From positions 1 to 43,231 of the forward strand of contig NZ_CANLQB010000017.1 of NCBI RefSeq assembly GCF_947493125.1: a stretch of 43,231 bases of DNA. Reading direction: 5' to 3'. Shown one piece after another: positions 9,201-16,965 of this stretch. The notes under the pieces are model-generated. The model ran no database searches. It was not told the origin of the DNA and was given only the letters and a program-made list of their open reading frames with translations. This DNA comes from an uncultured Roseobacter sp. (GTDB lineage Bacteria; Pseudomonadota; Alphaproteobacteria; Rhodobacterales; Rhodobacteraceae). How positions within the stretch are numbered: position 1 is the stretch's first letter; the number at the start of each line of letters is the position of its first letter. The translations under genes were made by a program, and so were the position numbers.

Positions 9201-9907
9201 GTGGCCGGCTCGACCTCGACCGAAAGTTCCGCTCGAATGCGTTTGCTGGCGACATGAAAGGCTTCCAACGCTGCATTTCTTCGCCCTTGGCGCGACAACG
9301 CAACCATGAGCGTCCGCAATGCGCCTTCGTCATAGTTATCCAGCAAGAGATGCATTCGGGCCAGGCTCTCAAGCTCAACGTAGTTGTGCGTTTCGAGTCC
9401 CTGCTGCTCTGCTTGTTCCAGCCAGTTCACGAAACGTTGACGCAGCTCCGCCCGACGTGCGTGCAGCAGATCTTCGATCTCGGGTTCAAATCCCGAAAGA
9501 CCGTCCAGCGGAATGCCGCTTGGTGCGTCGGCTAGGGGCCCAGCCTCTTCCAGGCGGTCCATGTCCAGGGATACCCTGTCACGGCGCAGCTTGAGCCAAC
9601 CGGGAGTCACTTCCAGTGCCTCGACATGGGACGGACCCAGGGTCGTACGAAGCCGGAAGATCGCTTGGCGAAGCGAAGTGCGGGACTGCTCTTCCGCCTG
9701 CAGCGGCCAAATTAGCGACGCGAGATGGGATCGGCTGATGGCGCGGTCGATATCAAGCGCGAGAAGCGCCAGGATCAACTCGACCCGGCGGGTCGGCAAG
9801 CGAACCGGTACGCCATCGATCCGCGCTTCGAAGACCCCAAAGAGGTTAATCTCGAGCTTGTCCTCAGAGTTCTGGTCTTGAAGCATCGAGGTCTCCGGTG
9901 TCGGCAT
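6227..9907 (-). CDS. SARP-like regulator: winged helix-BTAD-cyclase-like-AAA ATPase-helical repeat
   Basis: A very large (about 1226-residue) transcription regulator. In order: a winged-helix DNA-binding domain (about 18-112), a BTAD domain (about 115-245), a region resembling class III nucleotide cyclases (about 285-430), an AAA/STAND ATPase with Walker A GEPGIGKS near 485 and a Walker B-like AVLLVEDAHWAD, then a long TPR-like tail (about 790-1200). The cyclase-like part keeps GGKIVGRAGHHVSCVFGAG but its first strand reads VAVMHIVSER, without the metal-binding aspartates, so it is probably inactive and regulatory. The protein ends in a small cysteine cluster (CQLPDCLTC). The same frame extends to a GTG at 10003; the ATG at 9907, with AAGGAA about 9 bases upstream, is preferred because similarity begins just after it. 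It is divergent from the GNAT gene at 10203 and precedes the same-strand methyltransferase cluster, which it may control. Confidence 0.85.
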   Translation of the reverse strand: MPTPETSMLQDQNSEDKLEINLFGVFEARIDGVPVRLPTRRVELILALLALDIDRAISRSHLASLIWPLQAEEQSRTSLRQAIFRLRTTLGPSHVEALEVTPGWLKLRRDRVSLDMDRLEEAGPLADAPSGIPLDGLSGFEPEIEDLLHARRAELRQRFVNWLEQAEQQGLETHNYVELESLARMHLLLDNYDEGALRTLMVALSRQGRRNAALEAFHVASKRIRAELSVEVEPATQALFKEVRSAAHAPAPQAAVEPAPDAPGASEHDTIDSISVNDDPGSPVHLRHVAVMHIVSERLLAALRDADPENAEALSRAALTNMEEAIRREGGKIVGRAGHHVSCVFGAGRPDESPALSAALAAFEIAQQSSAVGLHAGRALIGTNSEVLPLTYVAQTIVENTEMGTVTMTEPVELACRGVFASRPMPSVETASDAVDVWRLSGEARGRGGFDIRKARGLGRFVGRQVEIQALSNTLRSDGPRAAVVIGEPGIGKSRLVHEFSKRFEEETVLRVQFTPGEIGSGFERFKEPLCALFETEDASEPAAVIERLRQTLASQGLTERFLAPLASLLGMSGEDRTWIETPRDGKFQWLADAFLAAIASVSGRNAVLLVEDAHWADRDAHCLLDRIVRSLDAAGPMLVVTQRPGAPRTWAGQGQVVVLALNALQDNESKEMLDEFSLPSSTRAQILSRGEGIPLFIEELARHSAGVEDHQLSAIPLPLQGLLAQRLDALESGPRRLIEAASVIGAEPSDTLLKVVSGLTPSAYEHAVSALSDADLLFRVRSVPERVFAFKHALFQDTANQSIPATRRKALHAAIVAHLEPEWQGGEREYSAVLADHAAKADLTYKAVDFAFAASEDAIKMCAFALADRMLSLVRGCLARMETSEEVLRLELRRLQLSLPVLVSYSDAAGLHTTLSDALSLCRTLGDDWMFGFLSLHAAFAYQHHEPATALRHADAAGSIGVKLSDAMILRESAVSRCQIFTYQGKMRAALDAIADYADAWEDNPAERDEYLVSRYVFMQYMLTRSYAAIGETEMALSHARRSVNSALANNHPIDRYIAFLALGDLFFFANRWEEAAKAFQSARHIARGQTHGFFETLAEASLGRAELRTGQASIGARRLKKLTQNAASLDPIVRLEVDAALACHEVARGVEPHRSLEALQHRAEELDLPLVRIALIYARAEWDGDSADALRSAADAIASEQGYAPCQLPDCLTCASFMAPVLSE

Positions 9908-10202
9908 TATACGCCGTTCCTTGAGGCCGAACAAAGTTTCGGCAATCGCCCCTGCAGCAACTCTGACGCTGCCGCGTCCTGGAGCATGGAACAGCAGCAA
10001 CACTAGGTGAGCGTCAGTCGCTTCGCAAACGGAGCCAGTCAGACAGAGCTAGATTTAACGCTCCCGTCACGCCGCCTAAACGAGGAATGAACGGTTCCGA
10101 GACAAACGGTCTTAAACCCTGACGACTGGGTAGCGGTATGATGCTGGTCAGACGTCGGAGAACACTTGCCAGACCTGTGAAGGTGAGCGGCGGAGACTGA
10201 AT

Positions 10203-10799
10203 ATGAAACGGAGGTTGTTGCGCGATGATTGCGGTCACTGCGACCTCATAATACGGCGTGCCGTCCCCGACGATGCTCCGCATGTCGCAATGGTCGAGAG
10301 ATCGGCAGCGCAGCCTTTCAGCAAGATCCCATCGATTTGGTGGCTGATGCAGCAAAGCGCTTCTACCGTAGAATGGGCGTCATACCTTGCCAAAAGCGAC
10401 GCCGCTCTCGTGGCGCAGAACCACAGCGACGGAGTTGTTGCTTTCCTGGGCGCGAGCGTTATTGATCGCTATCTGCACATCGACGAGCTGTCGGTAAAGC
10501 ACGGGATGCAGCGAAGGGGCATCGGTCGGCAGCTGGTCGACCAGTGTCTTGAACGGGCGAGATCGTTCGGAATGGTGGCGATAACGCCAACGACATATCA
10601 CGACGTTCCCTGGAACGCGCCATGGTATCTACGCCGCGGCTTTTGCATTGTCGGCGAGGAACGTATGCCCGGCTTTCTGAGAGATCAGCTCGACTCCGAT
10701 CACGAACAGGGGTTATCCCCGCCAGTGCGGGCAGCCATGTGGCAACGGATTTCATCAAACCAGGCCAGAAGCGTGAGCGAGAAGTGTCGTGAACAGTGA
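10203..10799 (+). CDS. GNAT-family N-acetyltransferase
   Basis: A 198-residue GNAT enzyme. It has the LIIRRAVPDDAPHVAMVERSA opening of the family (residues 15-35), the central LHIDELSVKHGMQRRGIGRQLVDQCLERAR block (acetyl-CoA loop Q-R-R-G-I-G near residues 100-106) and NAPWYLRRGFCIVGEE, the motif B end. GGAG lies 7 bases before the ATG. The substrate is unknown; this arrangement is common among small-molecule acetyltransferases. The stop overlaps the GTG start of the next gene by 11 bases, so the two are likely translated from one message. It is transcribed divergently from the large SARP-like regulator gene across about 295 bases of control region. Confidence 0.85.
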   Translation: MKRRLLRDDCGHCDLIIRRAVPDDAPHVAMVERSAAQPFSKIPSIWWLMQQSASTVEWASYLAKSDAALVAQNHSDGVVAFLGASVIDRYLHIDELSVKHGMQRRGIGRQLVDQCLERARSFGMVAITPTTYHDVPWNAPWYLRRGFCIVGEERMPGFLRDQLDSDHEQGLSPPVRAAMWQRISSNQARSVSEKCREQ

Positions 10800-11322
10800 T
10801 CCGTTGCCTCGATCTCACCACTCGGTGTGCCCGGGATGTGGTGCCGTCTTGAAAGACATCGACGGACCGACCCATCCTTACATGCTCTCTTCGCCCACAT
10901 GCTTTGCAGCATATACCGAGCTCCTGGCATTTGAGTACAGCGATCCAGCCTTGATGCCGACCCACAGGCTCAGCGTGGACGCTTTTGCCGTTCAACATCC
11001 CGGCGACGGGGTATCCCGCCAAGCCATACAATCTGTGGGTCTCCATCTCGCGAGACTCGCCGTGCAACTTCAGCATCTCCATGTGCCTAATCGGTCCGCG
11101 GACATCATGTTGCTTCTGGGCAAATACAAAGGCGAGTTGGAAGCCCTGTCACCGCCCATTGAGTTCTCGATGACTATTGCTGATGTGCAGGCAGATGCCG
11201 GTACGCCAGCCCACATCTGCGCCGTAACAAATTGGGCGAAATCAGCATGGAACGACTGGAGGGAACATCACGACTACATCCTGGACTGGGCCGAACGTCA
11301 CCTATCAATCGACAATCGTTAG
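10789..11322 (+). CDS. DUF5946-like small cysteine-containing protein
   Basis: A 177-residue protein starting at GTG 10789, inside the end of the preceding GNAT gene. The N-terminus has a SVCPGCGAVL knuckle and a third cysteine in SPTCFAAY, then a helical region (ALMPTHRLSVDAFAVQHPG, VGLHLARLAVQLQHLH) that matches what I recall of the DUF5946 family, whose members begin with a CPxCG knuckle followed by a His-rich helical domain. No enzymatic role is known for the family, and no catalytic motif is apparent beyond possible metal binding by Cys and His. The overlap with the GNAT gene suggests a two-gene unit. Family assignment is from pattern recognition only. Confidence 0.65.
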   Translation: MNSDPLPRSHHSVCPGCGAVLKDIDGPTHPYMLSSPTCFAAYTELLAFEYSDPALMPTHRLSVDAFAVQHPGDGVSRQAIQSVGLHLARLAVQLQHLHVPNRSADIMLLLGKYKGELEALSPPIEFSMTIADVQADAGTPAHICAVTNWAKSAWNDWREHHDYILDWAERHLSIDNR

Positions 11323-11514
11323 ATGAAACGTTTTCTTGAACGTCGGTGCAGTTTTAGCTTGTTGCGCCGCTTCTGTGAGCTCGGCCGAAAGCCGTCATTG
11401 GTGACTTCGAAATGCAGCTGCCAATGGAGTGACCGCCTTGTATCCGAACTCTTTGGCCCAGCGTTCGAAAACGCTGCTGCCGAACCTCAAAAAATTCATC
11501 TTCCCAAGGATTAA
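11323..11514 (+). CDS. Possible small hypothetical ORF (63 residues)
   Basis: An open frame that begins right after the stop of the DUF5946-like gene (TAGATG junction) and ends two bases before the esterase ATG, so it fills the gap exactly. The product is Arg, Cys and Ser rich with no recognisable motif or membrane segment, and there is no good ribosome site of its own apart from coupling to the stop codon before it. It may equally be untranslated spacer or a decayed coding remnant. Confidence 0.2.
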   Translation: MKRFLERRCSFSLLRRFCELGRKPSLVTSKCSCQWSDRLVSELFGPAFENAAAEPQKIHLPKD

Positions 11515-11516
11515 AG

Positions 11517-12428
11517 ATGCCACTTCATCCCGACGCCCGTGCCCTGATTGGCGAACCAAGGCCAAAACCGAATGATTGGGACGTCGCCGACGTGCGTGCA
11601 GCGGAATTCAAATCAATTCCGCTCGGTGGCCAACCTGTTGCAGTGGCGTCAGTAGAGGACCTTGAAATCCCCGGTCACCCAGAGCTGAGCATCACGCACT
11701 ATGCGCCGTTGGATCGGGATCAAGGCACTGGCATCATCTGGTTTCCGGGAGGCGGCTTTGTTTGTCCACCAACGGCGTATGATCGGTCGATGAGGCGACT
11801 GTGTCAGAAGTCCAAGCGGGATGTCTTTCTTGCGCACTACCGCCTTGCTCCCGAATACCCGTTTCCGGCTCAGTTCGAAGACGCGCCCGTATTGTTCCAA
11901 CACGCGCTGCAATACGCGACCGGAAAAAGTCCGACCGAGGCCTTGCTCCATGTTGGTGGAGACAGTTCAGGGGGCAACATCGCCGCGGCGTTGGCGCTTC
12001 ATGCCAATCGTGACGCAAAGAAACACATCGCTTCGGTGAGCCTCGTTTATCCGATGTTGGATGCCACCTGCTGCCAGCCTTCCTACCAAACCTACGCCGA
12101 GGGCTACGGGTTCACAGCACGAAAGTCAGAATGGTACTTTCGGCAATGGATTGCCCAATCGGAAGTGCGAAACCCACGCGCATCACCTTATTGGGCAGAA
12201 GACCTATCGAGCTTTGGACGTTGCTTTGTTGCCTCTGCCGAATGCGATCCGCTCCGCGATGAGGCCGAGGCATTCGCAGGACGCCTGATCGCTGCCGGCA
12301 ACGATTGTCGGGTAAAGCGATATGATGGCATGATACACGGCTTTTTTCAGATGCCGGGTGTGCTTGAAGGCGGCGAGGTGCTGATTGCGGACTTGGCGCG
12401 TTACCTCGAAAGAGGAGCGGTTGAGTAA
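11517..12428 (+). CDS. Alpha/beta-hydrolase, HSL-type esterase
   Basis: A 303-residue alpha/beta-hydrolase of the hormone-sensitive-lipase group. The oxyanion-hole motif appears as IIWFPGGGFV (a variant of HGGG, about residues 73-82), and YRLAPEYPFPAQFED is the family block that follows. The catalytic serine is in GDSSGG near residue 147. The acid is probably in ECDPLRDE near 241 and the histidine in MIHGFFQMPG near 273. Such enzymes hydrolyse short-chain esters or amides in the cytoplasm; there is no signal peptide. AAGGA lies 6-7 bases before the ATG. It is the third gene of a plus-strand run, with the next gene 141 bases away, so it may be an independent acquisition. Confidence 0.88.
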   Translation: MPLHPDARALIGEPRPKPNDWDVADVRAAEFKSIPLGGQPVAVASVEDLEIPGHPELSITHYAPLDRDQGTGIIWFPGGGFVCPPTAYDRSMRRLCQKSKRDVFLAHYRLAPEYPFPAQFEDAPVLFQHALQYATGKSPTEALLHVGGDSSGGNIAAALALHANRDAKKHIASVSLVYPMLDATCCQPSYQTYAEGYGFTARKSEWYFRQWIAQSEVRNPRASPYWAEDLSSFGRCFVASAECDPLRDEAEAFAGRLIAAGNDCRVKRYDGMIHGFFQMPGVLEGGEVLIADLARYLERGAVE

Positions 12429-12569
12429 GCATGTCTGCCGCTTTGTTGGGTCCAGCCATGACAGTGTGCATTCGAGCGTACTGCCAACCAAGTGCCGCGG
12501 CGTGGACGAATGGCAGGTCTTGCGATGCGGCCGCTTATCAAATCAGCTTTATGCAGAGGTTAGAAGTGC

Positions 12570-13352
12570 ATGACATCGACTGAATTGTTCTACGGGCCCG
12601 ATCTTGCGGCCATACATGCAGACCACCATGAGGCCTTGGCCCGGACCGCGGCTGACGTCCTGTTGCCGCTGATGCCAAGCGCAGGCCGCGTCTTGGACCT
12701 CGGGTGTGGTGCTGGTCGACTATCCTTGATGCTCGCGGCGGATGGACATGAGGTCGTCGGCGTCGACCTTTCGCCTGCATTGTTGTCCATCGCCCAGCGG
12801 CGAGTGCCCTCGGGGCGCTTTAAAGAAGGCGATATACTCTCCGCAGACTTCGGCACCGTGGATGCAATTGCTGCAATCGGCGAGGTCGTGAACTACGCTA
12901 CAGCCACCGGTGGCCCCAGTGCTTTGGAGACCCTGTTTCGTCGTGTACGCGAAAGCTTGCTACTCCGAGGTCGGTTCCTTTTTGACTGCGCTGGTCCCAA
13001 TCGCCATGGGCAAGGCGAATGCGTCTGGTCTGAGAAGCCGGACAGCTTCGTTGCGATGCAGGCCTCTGTGCGGGACGACATCATTACCCGAAAAATCGTT
13101 ACCTTTATCAGGCGGGGCAGCGGTTGGGAAAAGTCCAGCGAACTTCACCGCCTGCGCACCTACGAGCCTGCCGAGGTTTGCAGAATGTTGGAAGAAGCAG
13201 GCTTTGAGGTGCAACGTCTGTCGGGGTATGGCGAGGCTCAGTTGCCGAACGGCCTTCATCCGTTTCTTGCGACAGCCGTTAACTTGAGTGGCTACTTAAG
13301 GGAACGCTCCGACCAAACAGCGGCAGAATATTCAAAGCCGTCGTCATGGTAG
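12570..13352 (+). CDS. Class I SAM-dependent methyltransferase
   Basis: A 260-residue Rossmann-fold methyltransferase. Motif I is VLDLGCGAGRLSLMLA at about residues 43-58, followed by VVGVDLSPALLSIAQRR, which supplies the acidic residue that holds the ribose of S-adenosylmethionine; DAIAAIGEVVNY is the post-motif strand. The N-terminal YGPDLAAIHADHH segment is typical of small-molecule methyltransferases of this type rather than of DNA or rRNA enzymes. The substrate is unknown. The gene ends 35 bases before an acetyltransferase gene in the same direction, so the two may be co-expressed. Confidence 0.85.
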   Translation: MTSTELFYGPDLAAIHADHHEALARTAADVLLPLMPSAGRVLDLGCGAGRLSLMLAADGHEVVGVDLSPALLSIAQRRVPSGRFKEGDILSADFGTVDAIAAIGEVVNYATATGGPSALETLFRRVRESLLLRGRFLFDCAGPNRHGQGECVWSEKPDSFVAMQASVRDDIITRKIVTFIRRGSGWEKSSELHRLRTYEPAEVCRMLEEAGFEVQRLSGYGEAQLPNGLHPFLATAVNLSGYLRERSDQTAAEYSKPSSW

Positions 13353-13387
13353 AGCCATTGCAGAAACACCAAGAAGCTGAGTAAGAG

Positions 13388-13879
13388 ATGACTAGGCGCA
13401 GTTTCCGTTACGCAAAGATGGCTGATGCAGATCGCTGCTTCGCTATCGAGACCTCTGCCTACGAAGGGGACGAGGCCGCGACCCACACCAAAATCTCCAA
13501 ACGGATCGCCACCTACCCGGAGGGTTTTCTGATCCTTGAAGTAGACGGAAAAGTCGTTGGCTTCATCAATAGCGGCTGCGTGTATCAGGTCGAGATGTCC
13601 GACGAGGACTTCAAAGAACTCATAGGACATGACCCCGATGCACCCAATGTGGTCATCATGTCTGTCGTGGTCAATCCTACCGCGCAAGGTCAAGGGCATT
13701 CGCGGGCGCTGATGGAAGAATTCATCAGGCACATGCGACGGATGGGGAAATCAACAATCCACCTCATGTGCAAAGAACATCATGTGCCGCTCTATGAGAG
13801 ATTTGGGTACAGCTATGTGCGACCATCAGCCTCCAATCATGGAGGTATGACTTGGCATGAAATGTCATTACAAATTTAG
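13388..13879 (+). CDS. GNAT acetyltransferase, arylalkylamine N-acetyltransferase-like
   Basis: A 163-residue GNAT enzyme resembling the AANAT (serotonin N-acetyltransferase) branch. VVIMSVVVNPTAQGQGHSRALMEEFI (about residues 95-120) is the acetyl-CoA site, with an unusual H in place of the second glycine-loop residue, and the C-terminus carries CKEHHVPLYERFGYSYVRPSASNHGGMTWHEM. That tail, with its V/LPxYERFGF and HGGxxWxxM signature, is the feature shared with AANAT-like proteins. Bacterial members acetylate amines of unknown identity. GAG-rich sequence just before the ATG may serve as the ribosome site. It is the last gene of the 10.2-13.9 kb plus-strand run and is convergent with the small gene at 14019-14279. 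Confidence 0.82.
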   Translation: MTRRSFRYAKMADADRCFAIETSAYEGDEAATHTKISKRIATYPEGFLILEVDGKVVGFINSGCVYQVEMSDEDFKELIGHDPDAPNVVIMSVVVNPTAQGQGHSRALMEEFIRHMRRMGKSTIHLMCKEHHVPLYERFGYSYVRPSASNHGGMTWHEMSLQI

Positions 13880-14018
13880 ATCAATGGCTAATTGACCAAA
13901 CATTCAACTTTTCAGCGTGAAAGTTAGCTTCACCTGCGAAGCCAACCTTGACTTAAACGTCTTCGCTACCGCTGCATCCTGTTACGTCCGTGTGCGGAGA
14001 CGGACCTCATGGGTGCTT

Positions 14019-14279
14019 TCACCGCACCTCTGTCGCCAAACACTCTGCACGATAGACGTAATACCTTGCCCTTCCGCGACAGTCACATCGCCGACACCGA
14101 AAGCGCCCGACCAGGTTGACCAGCGGCATTGACGGGTTGAACCGTAGGTAGAGCTGATAAGGCGGAACCATGTACTTGTGCGAGCAATCAGCACAGATGA
14201 CCTCAAGCACGTCTGCCGCCTTTAAGTCGCAAATCTTGACGTGGTGGCCGAAGCCATAGACTTGAGAGATGAGCGGCAT
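14019..14279 (-). CDS. Small putative zinc-ribbon protein
   Basis: An 86-residue protein of unknown function. It contains two cysteine knuckles: VICADCSHKYMVP (residues about 27-39) and RFRCRRCDCRGRARYYVY (about 59-76), spaced as in a zinc ribbon. Between them lies PPYQLYLRFNPSMPLVNLVG, a short hydrophobic link. Similar short proteins with a late CRxCxCRG motif occur in alphaproteobacteria as hypothetical proteins, but I cannot name the family. No strong ribosome site precedes the ATG. It is convergent with the acetyltransferase gene to its left and 164 bases from the membrane-protein gene to its right. Confidence 0.55.
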   Translation of the reverse strand: MPLISQVYGFGHHVKICDLKAADVLEVICADCSHKYMVPPYQLYLRFNPSMPLVNLVGRFRCRRCDCRGRARYYVYRAECLATEVR

Positions 14280-14443
14280 ACCGGAGAGAACATAATAAGA
14301 ACATACGTTCTGAGTCCAGCCTCAGATTTCGCTAAGCAGTCTTGCCTGGCGCCAATCGCTACGGTTTCCAATAACCTCATCTGGCCATGGTCTCATAGGC
14401 TGCAGTGGCCCGTCGCATCAGCTCGACCGCGATGACCCCGCCT

Positions 14444-15259
14444 TCATCGAGTGGCAAGGCTGTTGCAAAGCTGAGAGTTGCTGGCGGGTGCGCCCTTCCT
14501 GTCAGCGTTCGCTTCGAGCCAGAAGCCACTTGCTCCCTCCATGTCGTAAATGCCGCTCTCCCAGAGCACTGATCCATGCTCGATACTGACCGAAAAGTCT
14601 TCTTCATTCTCAAGACCGGATCGAAGCACCCTATCGAGGTTCCCAATCTGGAACTCATCCGTAGACCTCCAGTTTGTGTAATAGACGGTGTTCTCGTTTT
14701 CCTGAGGGCCGGCGTGAACCAAATCGATAGGAACAGCTCGTTTCGAGTTCTGAAAGTTGAAGAAGACGCGCATGCTCGCTGGCGCTCTCCCTTCAGGAAA
14801 AACTGCGGATCGAACGCTCTCACTTAGAAAAATCAGCATGATATTTGCGGCCCGGTAGTTGCATGCAAATCCCAGCTGAAGACCTGTCTGAGTTAGTAAC
14901 AAGTCGCTGCTGTAGCGGTGATCCCCCTGCGGTTGAGCGACAATCGTCCAACGATTTCGAACGGGATTTTTCCCATCGGTTCTCTCGCTCGGCACTGCGG
15001 AAGGTGTCGGTTGAGTGTTCTCGGCCACGAGGCAGGAAAGGCTCCTCTCAGCAATGCATCTTCTCCACTCGCTCAGCGAAGTGCGAATGTCTCCTATAGA
15101 AGCCGGAAGGAGCAAGACGGCGGCCACGAGAGCTATGACGAAGGCCACTTTCTTGCTGAAGTGCTTGCGAGGGTCATCCCCGTAAAGAACCTTGTTGAGC
15201 AAAAAAGTAAGGCCGACAGCGAGGACGGGCAAGACAATCACGAGAATGGTGTAACGCAT
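14444..15259 (-). CDS. Uncharacterised membrane-anchored protein
   Basis: A 271-residue protein not recognised as a named family. Two hydrophobic helices stand at the N-terminus (about residues 4-21 and 38-54), separated by a basic LYGDDPRKHFSKK loop, then a soluble part of about 210 residues. The soluble part contains a CIAERSLSCLVAEN pair of cysteines, a beta-rich stretch (LLLTQTGLQLGFACNYRAANIMLIFLSESV) and RVFFNFQNSKRAVPIDLVH, suggesting a small sandwich-like domain on the periplasmic or cytoplasmic face. The gene is flanked by the zinc-ribbon gene and the SRAP gene on the same strand. It carries no catalytic motif that I can identify. Confidence 0.6.
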   Translation of the reverse strand: MRYTILVIVLPVLAVGLTFLLNKVLYGDDPRKHFSKKVAFVIALVAAVLLLPASIGDIRTSLSEWRRCIAERSLSCLVAENTQPTPSAVPSERTDGKNPVRNRWTIVAQPQGDHRYSSDLLLTQTGLQLGFACNYRAANIMLIFLSESVRSAVFPEGRAPASMRVFFNFQNSKRAVPIDLVHAGPQENENTVYYTNWRSTDEFQIGNLDRVLRSGLENEEDFSVSIEHGSVLWESGIYDMEGASGFWLEANADRKGAPASNSQLCNSLATR

Positions 15260-15333
15260 TTAGCTACCTGTACTGGGGTTCGACTGGCTTGCAGCTCATT
15301 GTCTGGCTTTCCAAGTGCGAGCATCGCAACCGC

Positions 15334-16005
15334 CTACTTGTGAAGCAAAGTGCTGCCCTCATCTTGCCGCGCGCCATAAGCAACAATCGTCAGCGCATCG
15401 TCTGGCAGTGGCCGTTGCAGGGCCAGAGCCTCCGCCGTGGGCGCTGTGAGCCACGTTTGCACCTCATCCCGGCTGGTCAGGATAACCGGCATCGCCCTGG
15501 GGTGGTGCGGCTTTACCACCGCGTTCGCATCGGTCGTCAAGAAGCCATACAGCTCGTCAGTGGTCTTACCTTCCTTCACCTTCCGTATCGAGGTCCATTG
15601 CGTCCAGATGCCAGCGAAGAACGCCAGCGGGCGGCTCTCATCCAGCGCGAACCACACGTTGCCCTTCTTCCAGTCTGGAAGCTTGCCGGGCTCGCAGAAG
15701 CTCGTCATCGGGACCACGCAACGGTTCTCTACCCCAAGCCATCGGCGCCAGTGACCCGAGGCGGTGTTGCGGATATTGGTCAAGCCCGGATCGCGACCGC
15801 TTGCCGATATGCGGCTGCGCGGCGACGGCATCCCCCAGCGCATCATGGTCAGCTCGGGCCCGTCAGGGCCGTTGCGAACGACCGGAGCCATTGTGTCTGG
15901 GTAGATACCCGGCAGAGCTGCCAGGTTGCCGGTATTGTCCGTTATCCCTTCAAATATCTGCCGTATGGCGTCCTGCGCCGTCGTCATCGAATATAGATTG
16001 CACAT
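15334..16005 (-). CDS. SOS response-associated peptidase (SRAP; YedK/HMCES-like)
   Basis: A 223-residue SRAP-domain protein. The family uses the cysteine exposed after Met removal to form a covalent thiazolidine link to abasic sites in single-stranded DNA, protecting them during replication. Here Cys2 is present (MCNLYS), with the companion residues Asn77 (LTNIRN), Glu105 (SFCEP) and His168 (KPHHPRAMPVIL), and the usual RWGMP and CVVPMTSFCEP blocks. The length is normal. The MCNLYS start, rather than MCGRY, is a common variant. No LexA box was recognised in the short upstream region, and the ribosome site is weak. Plasmid-borne copies often travel with transfer genes and may protect entering single-stranded DNA; that link is inference. 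Confidence 0.9.
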   Translation of the reverse strand: MCNLYSMTTAQDAIRQIFEGITDNTGNLAALPGIYPDTMAPVVRNGPDGPELTMMRWGMPSPRSRISASGRDPGLTNIRNTASGHWRRWLGVENRCVVPMTSFCEPGKLPDWKKGNVWFALDESRPLAFFAGIWTQWTSIRKVKEGKTTDELYGFLTTDANAVVKPHHPRAMPVILTSRDEVQTWLTAPTAEALALQRPLPDDALTIVAYGARQDEGSTLLHK

Positions 16006-16356
16006 AATTCATAGCCTGATTCCCCATCAGTGCATTGGGCCTCCGTAATTCTCGCCGATCAAGGACATATGCAGACGGCCATGGCTTAACGTGTGAAGGG
16101 TCCACATTGGGCACTTTCTGACAAATGCTGCGGATTACACCAATGTCTGTTTTCGCTGAGAAGGTGTGGGTGCTGACGCTCCGTATCAATGGTTCATTAC
16201 GTCTGCCGCACTGCGCCTGATGCTGTGTTCAAAACACCAGATGCCAAACACTCGAAAGCCGCGTTGGCCTTGGGCAATGTCAAATGTGCGTCCTCACTGG
16301 CAGCCACCCCGAGGGCTGCATTCAACGCGAGAGCGTTCAGCAGACGGGCCAAGGCC
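16006..16356. other. Non-coding stretch between SRAP gene and IS110 remnant
   Basis: Around 350 bases with only Ala-rich, motif-free open frames. The minus-strand frame at 16197-16604 overlaps the transposase remnant in a different register and looks like a by-product. This stretch may be the decayed second half of the IS110-like element, but the usual C-terminal helix-hairpin-helix block (GIGP...GDPSRF) is not seen in any frame. Confidence 0.35.
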
Positions 16357-16875
16357 TCAATATCGACCGGTTTGATATGCGCAGCAGCAGCCAACCCGTG
16401 CAATGTCGCAATGGTCGCTTGTGAGCAGCGGTTCGCCGAGGTAGCCGCCGAAGTAAGCGACGGCGACAACAAGTACAACGGTCGCAACGACACGCGCATA
16501 GTAAGTCGCCGGCTTGACCGCATCCAGTCGGTCATTCTTCGCCGCCGCTGCATATCCGCGTGGAATGCGACAGGCTGCAATGACCGACGCGTTGAAACCC
16601 GCATCGGTCAAAATCCGCGAAAGCGCGATGCCCGTTGGACCAGAATCATAGAAGATATGCTCAATGTTGAGCCCCACGTCTTCTAGCTGGTGCGCCAGCG
16701 CTGCTTCACCTGCCGGACAGGTGTAGCTCTCTACCAAACCGTCCTCTTTTGAGAACAGCGCAACCGAGTACGTCTTCTTGTGAAAATCAAGCCCGACGGC
16801 AACCGGCTGATCTTCGACAGCCGCCACAAACCGCGAAATGCCCGTTGCTTTCTTAACTATGCCGGGAACTCCCAT
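16357..16875 (-). pseudogene. IS110-family transposase, N-terminal remnant
   Basis: The first 120 or so residues match the DEDD-type transposases of IS110 elements: VGLDFHKKTYSVALF (first catalytic Asp), FYDSGPTGIALSRIL (equivalent to the YEAGPTGYxLxRxL block) and PRGYAAAAKNDRLDAVKPATYYARV (equivalent to KTDRxDAxxLA, supplying further acidic residues). After that the frame turns into a low-complexity hydrophobic stretch and stops, and the C-terminal half of about 200 residues with the conserved serine is missing. Family proteins are 300-400 residues, so this is a truncated and inactive copy. IS110 elements lack ordinary inverted ends, so the element boundaries cannot be marked. Confidence 0.75.
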
Positions 16876-16965
16876 GCTTGGAATGTTACGGCATCGCAGC
16901 AGTCAGTCGCGCCACCGTCCAGCATGGTATTTTTGAGGAACTCACACCTATCATCCATTGAATAC

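Noticed and set aside
10203-13879. Integron cassette array for the single-gene cargo run
   Set aside because: No attC-like paired core sites were seen between the genes, some genes overlap, and the only recombinase in view is at the far end and not a recognised IntI.
16197-16604. 135-codon minus-strand frame
   Set aside because: Overlaps the IS110 remnant in another register and is Ala-rich without a known domain.
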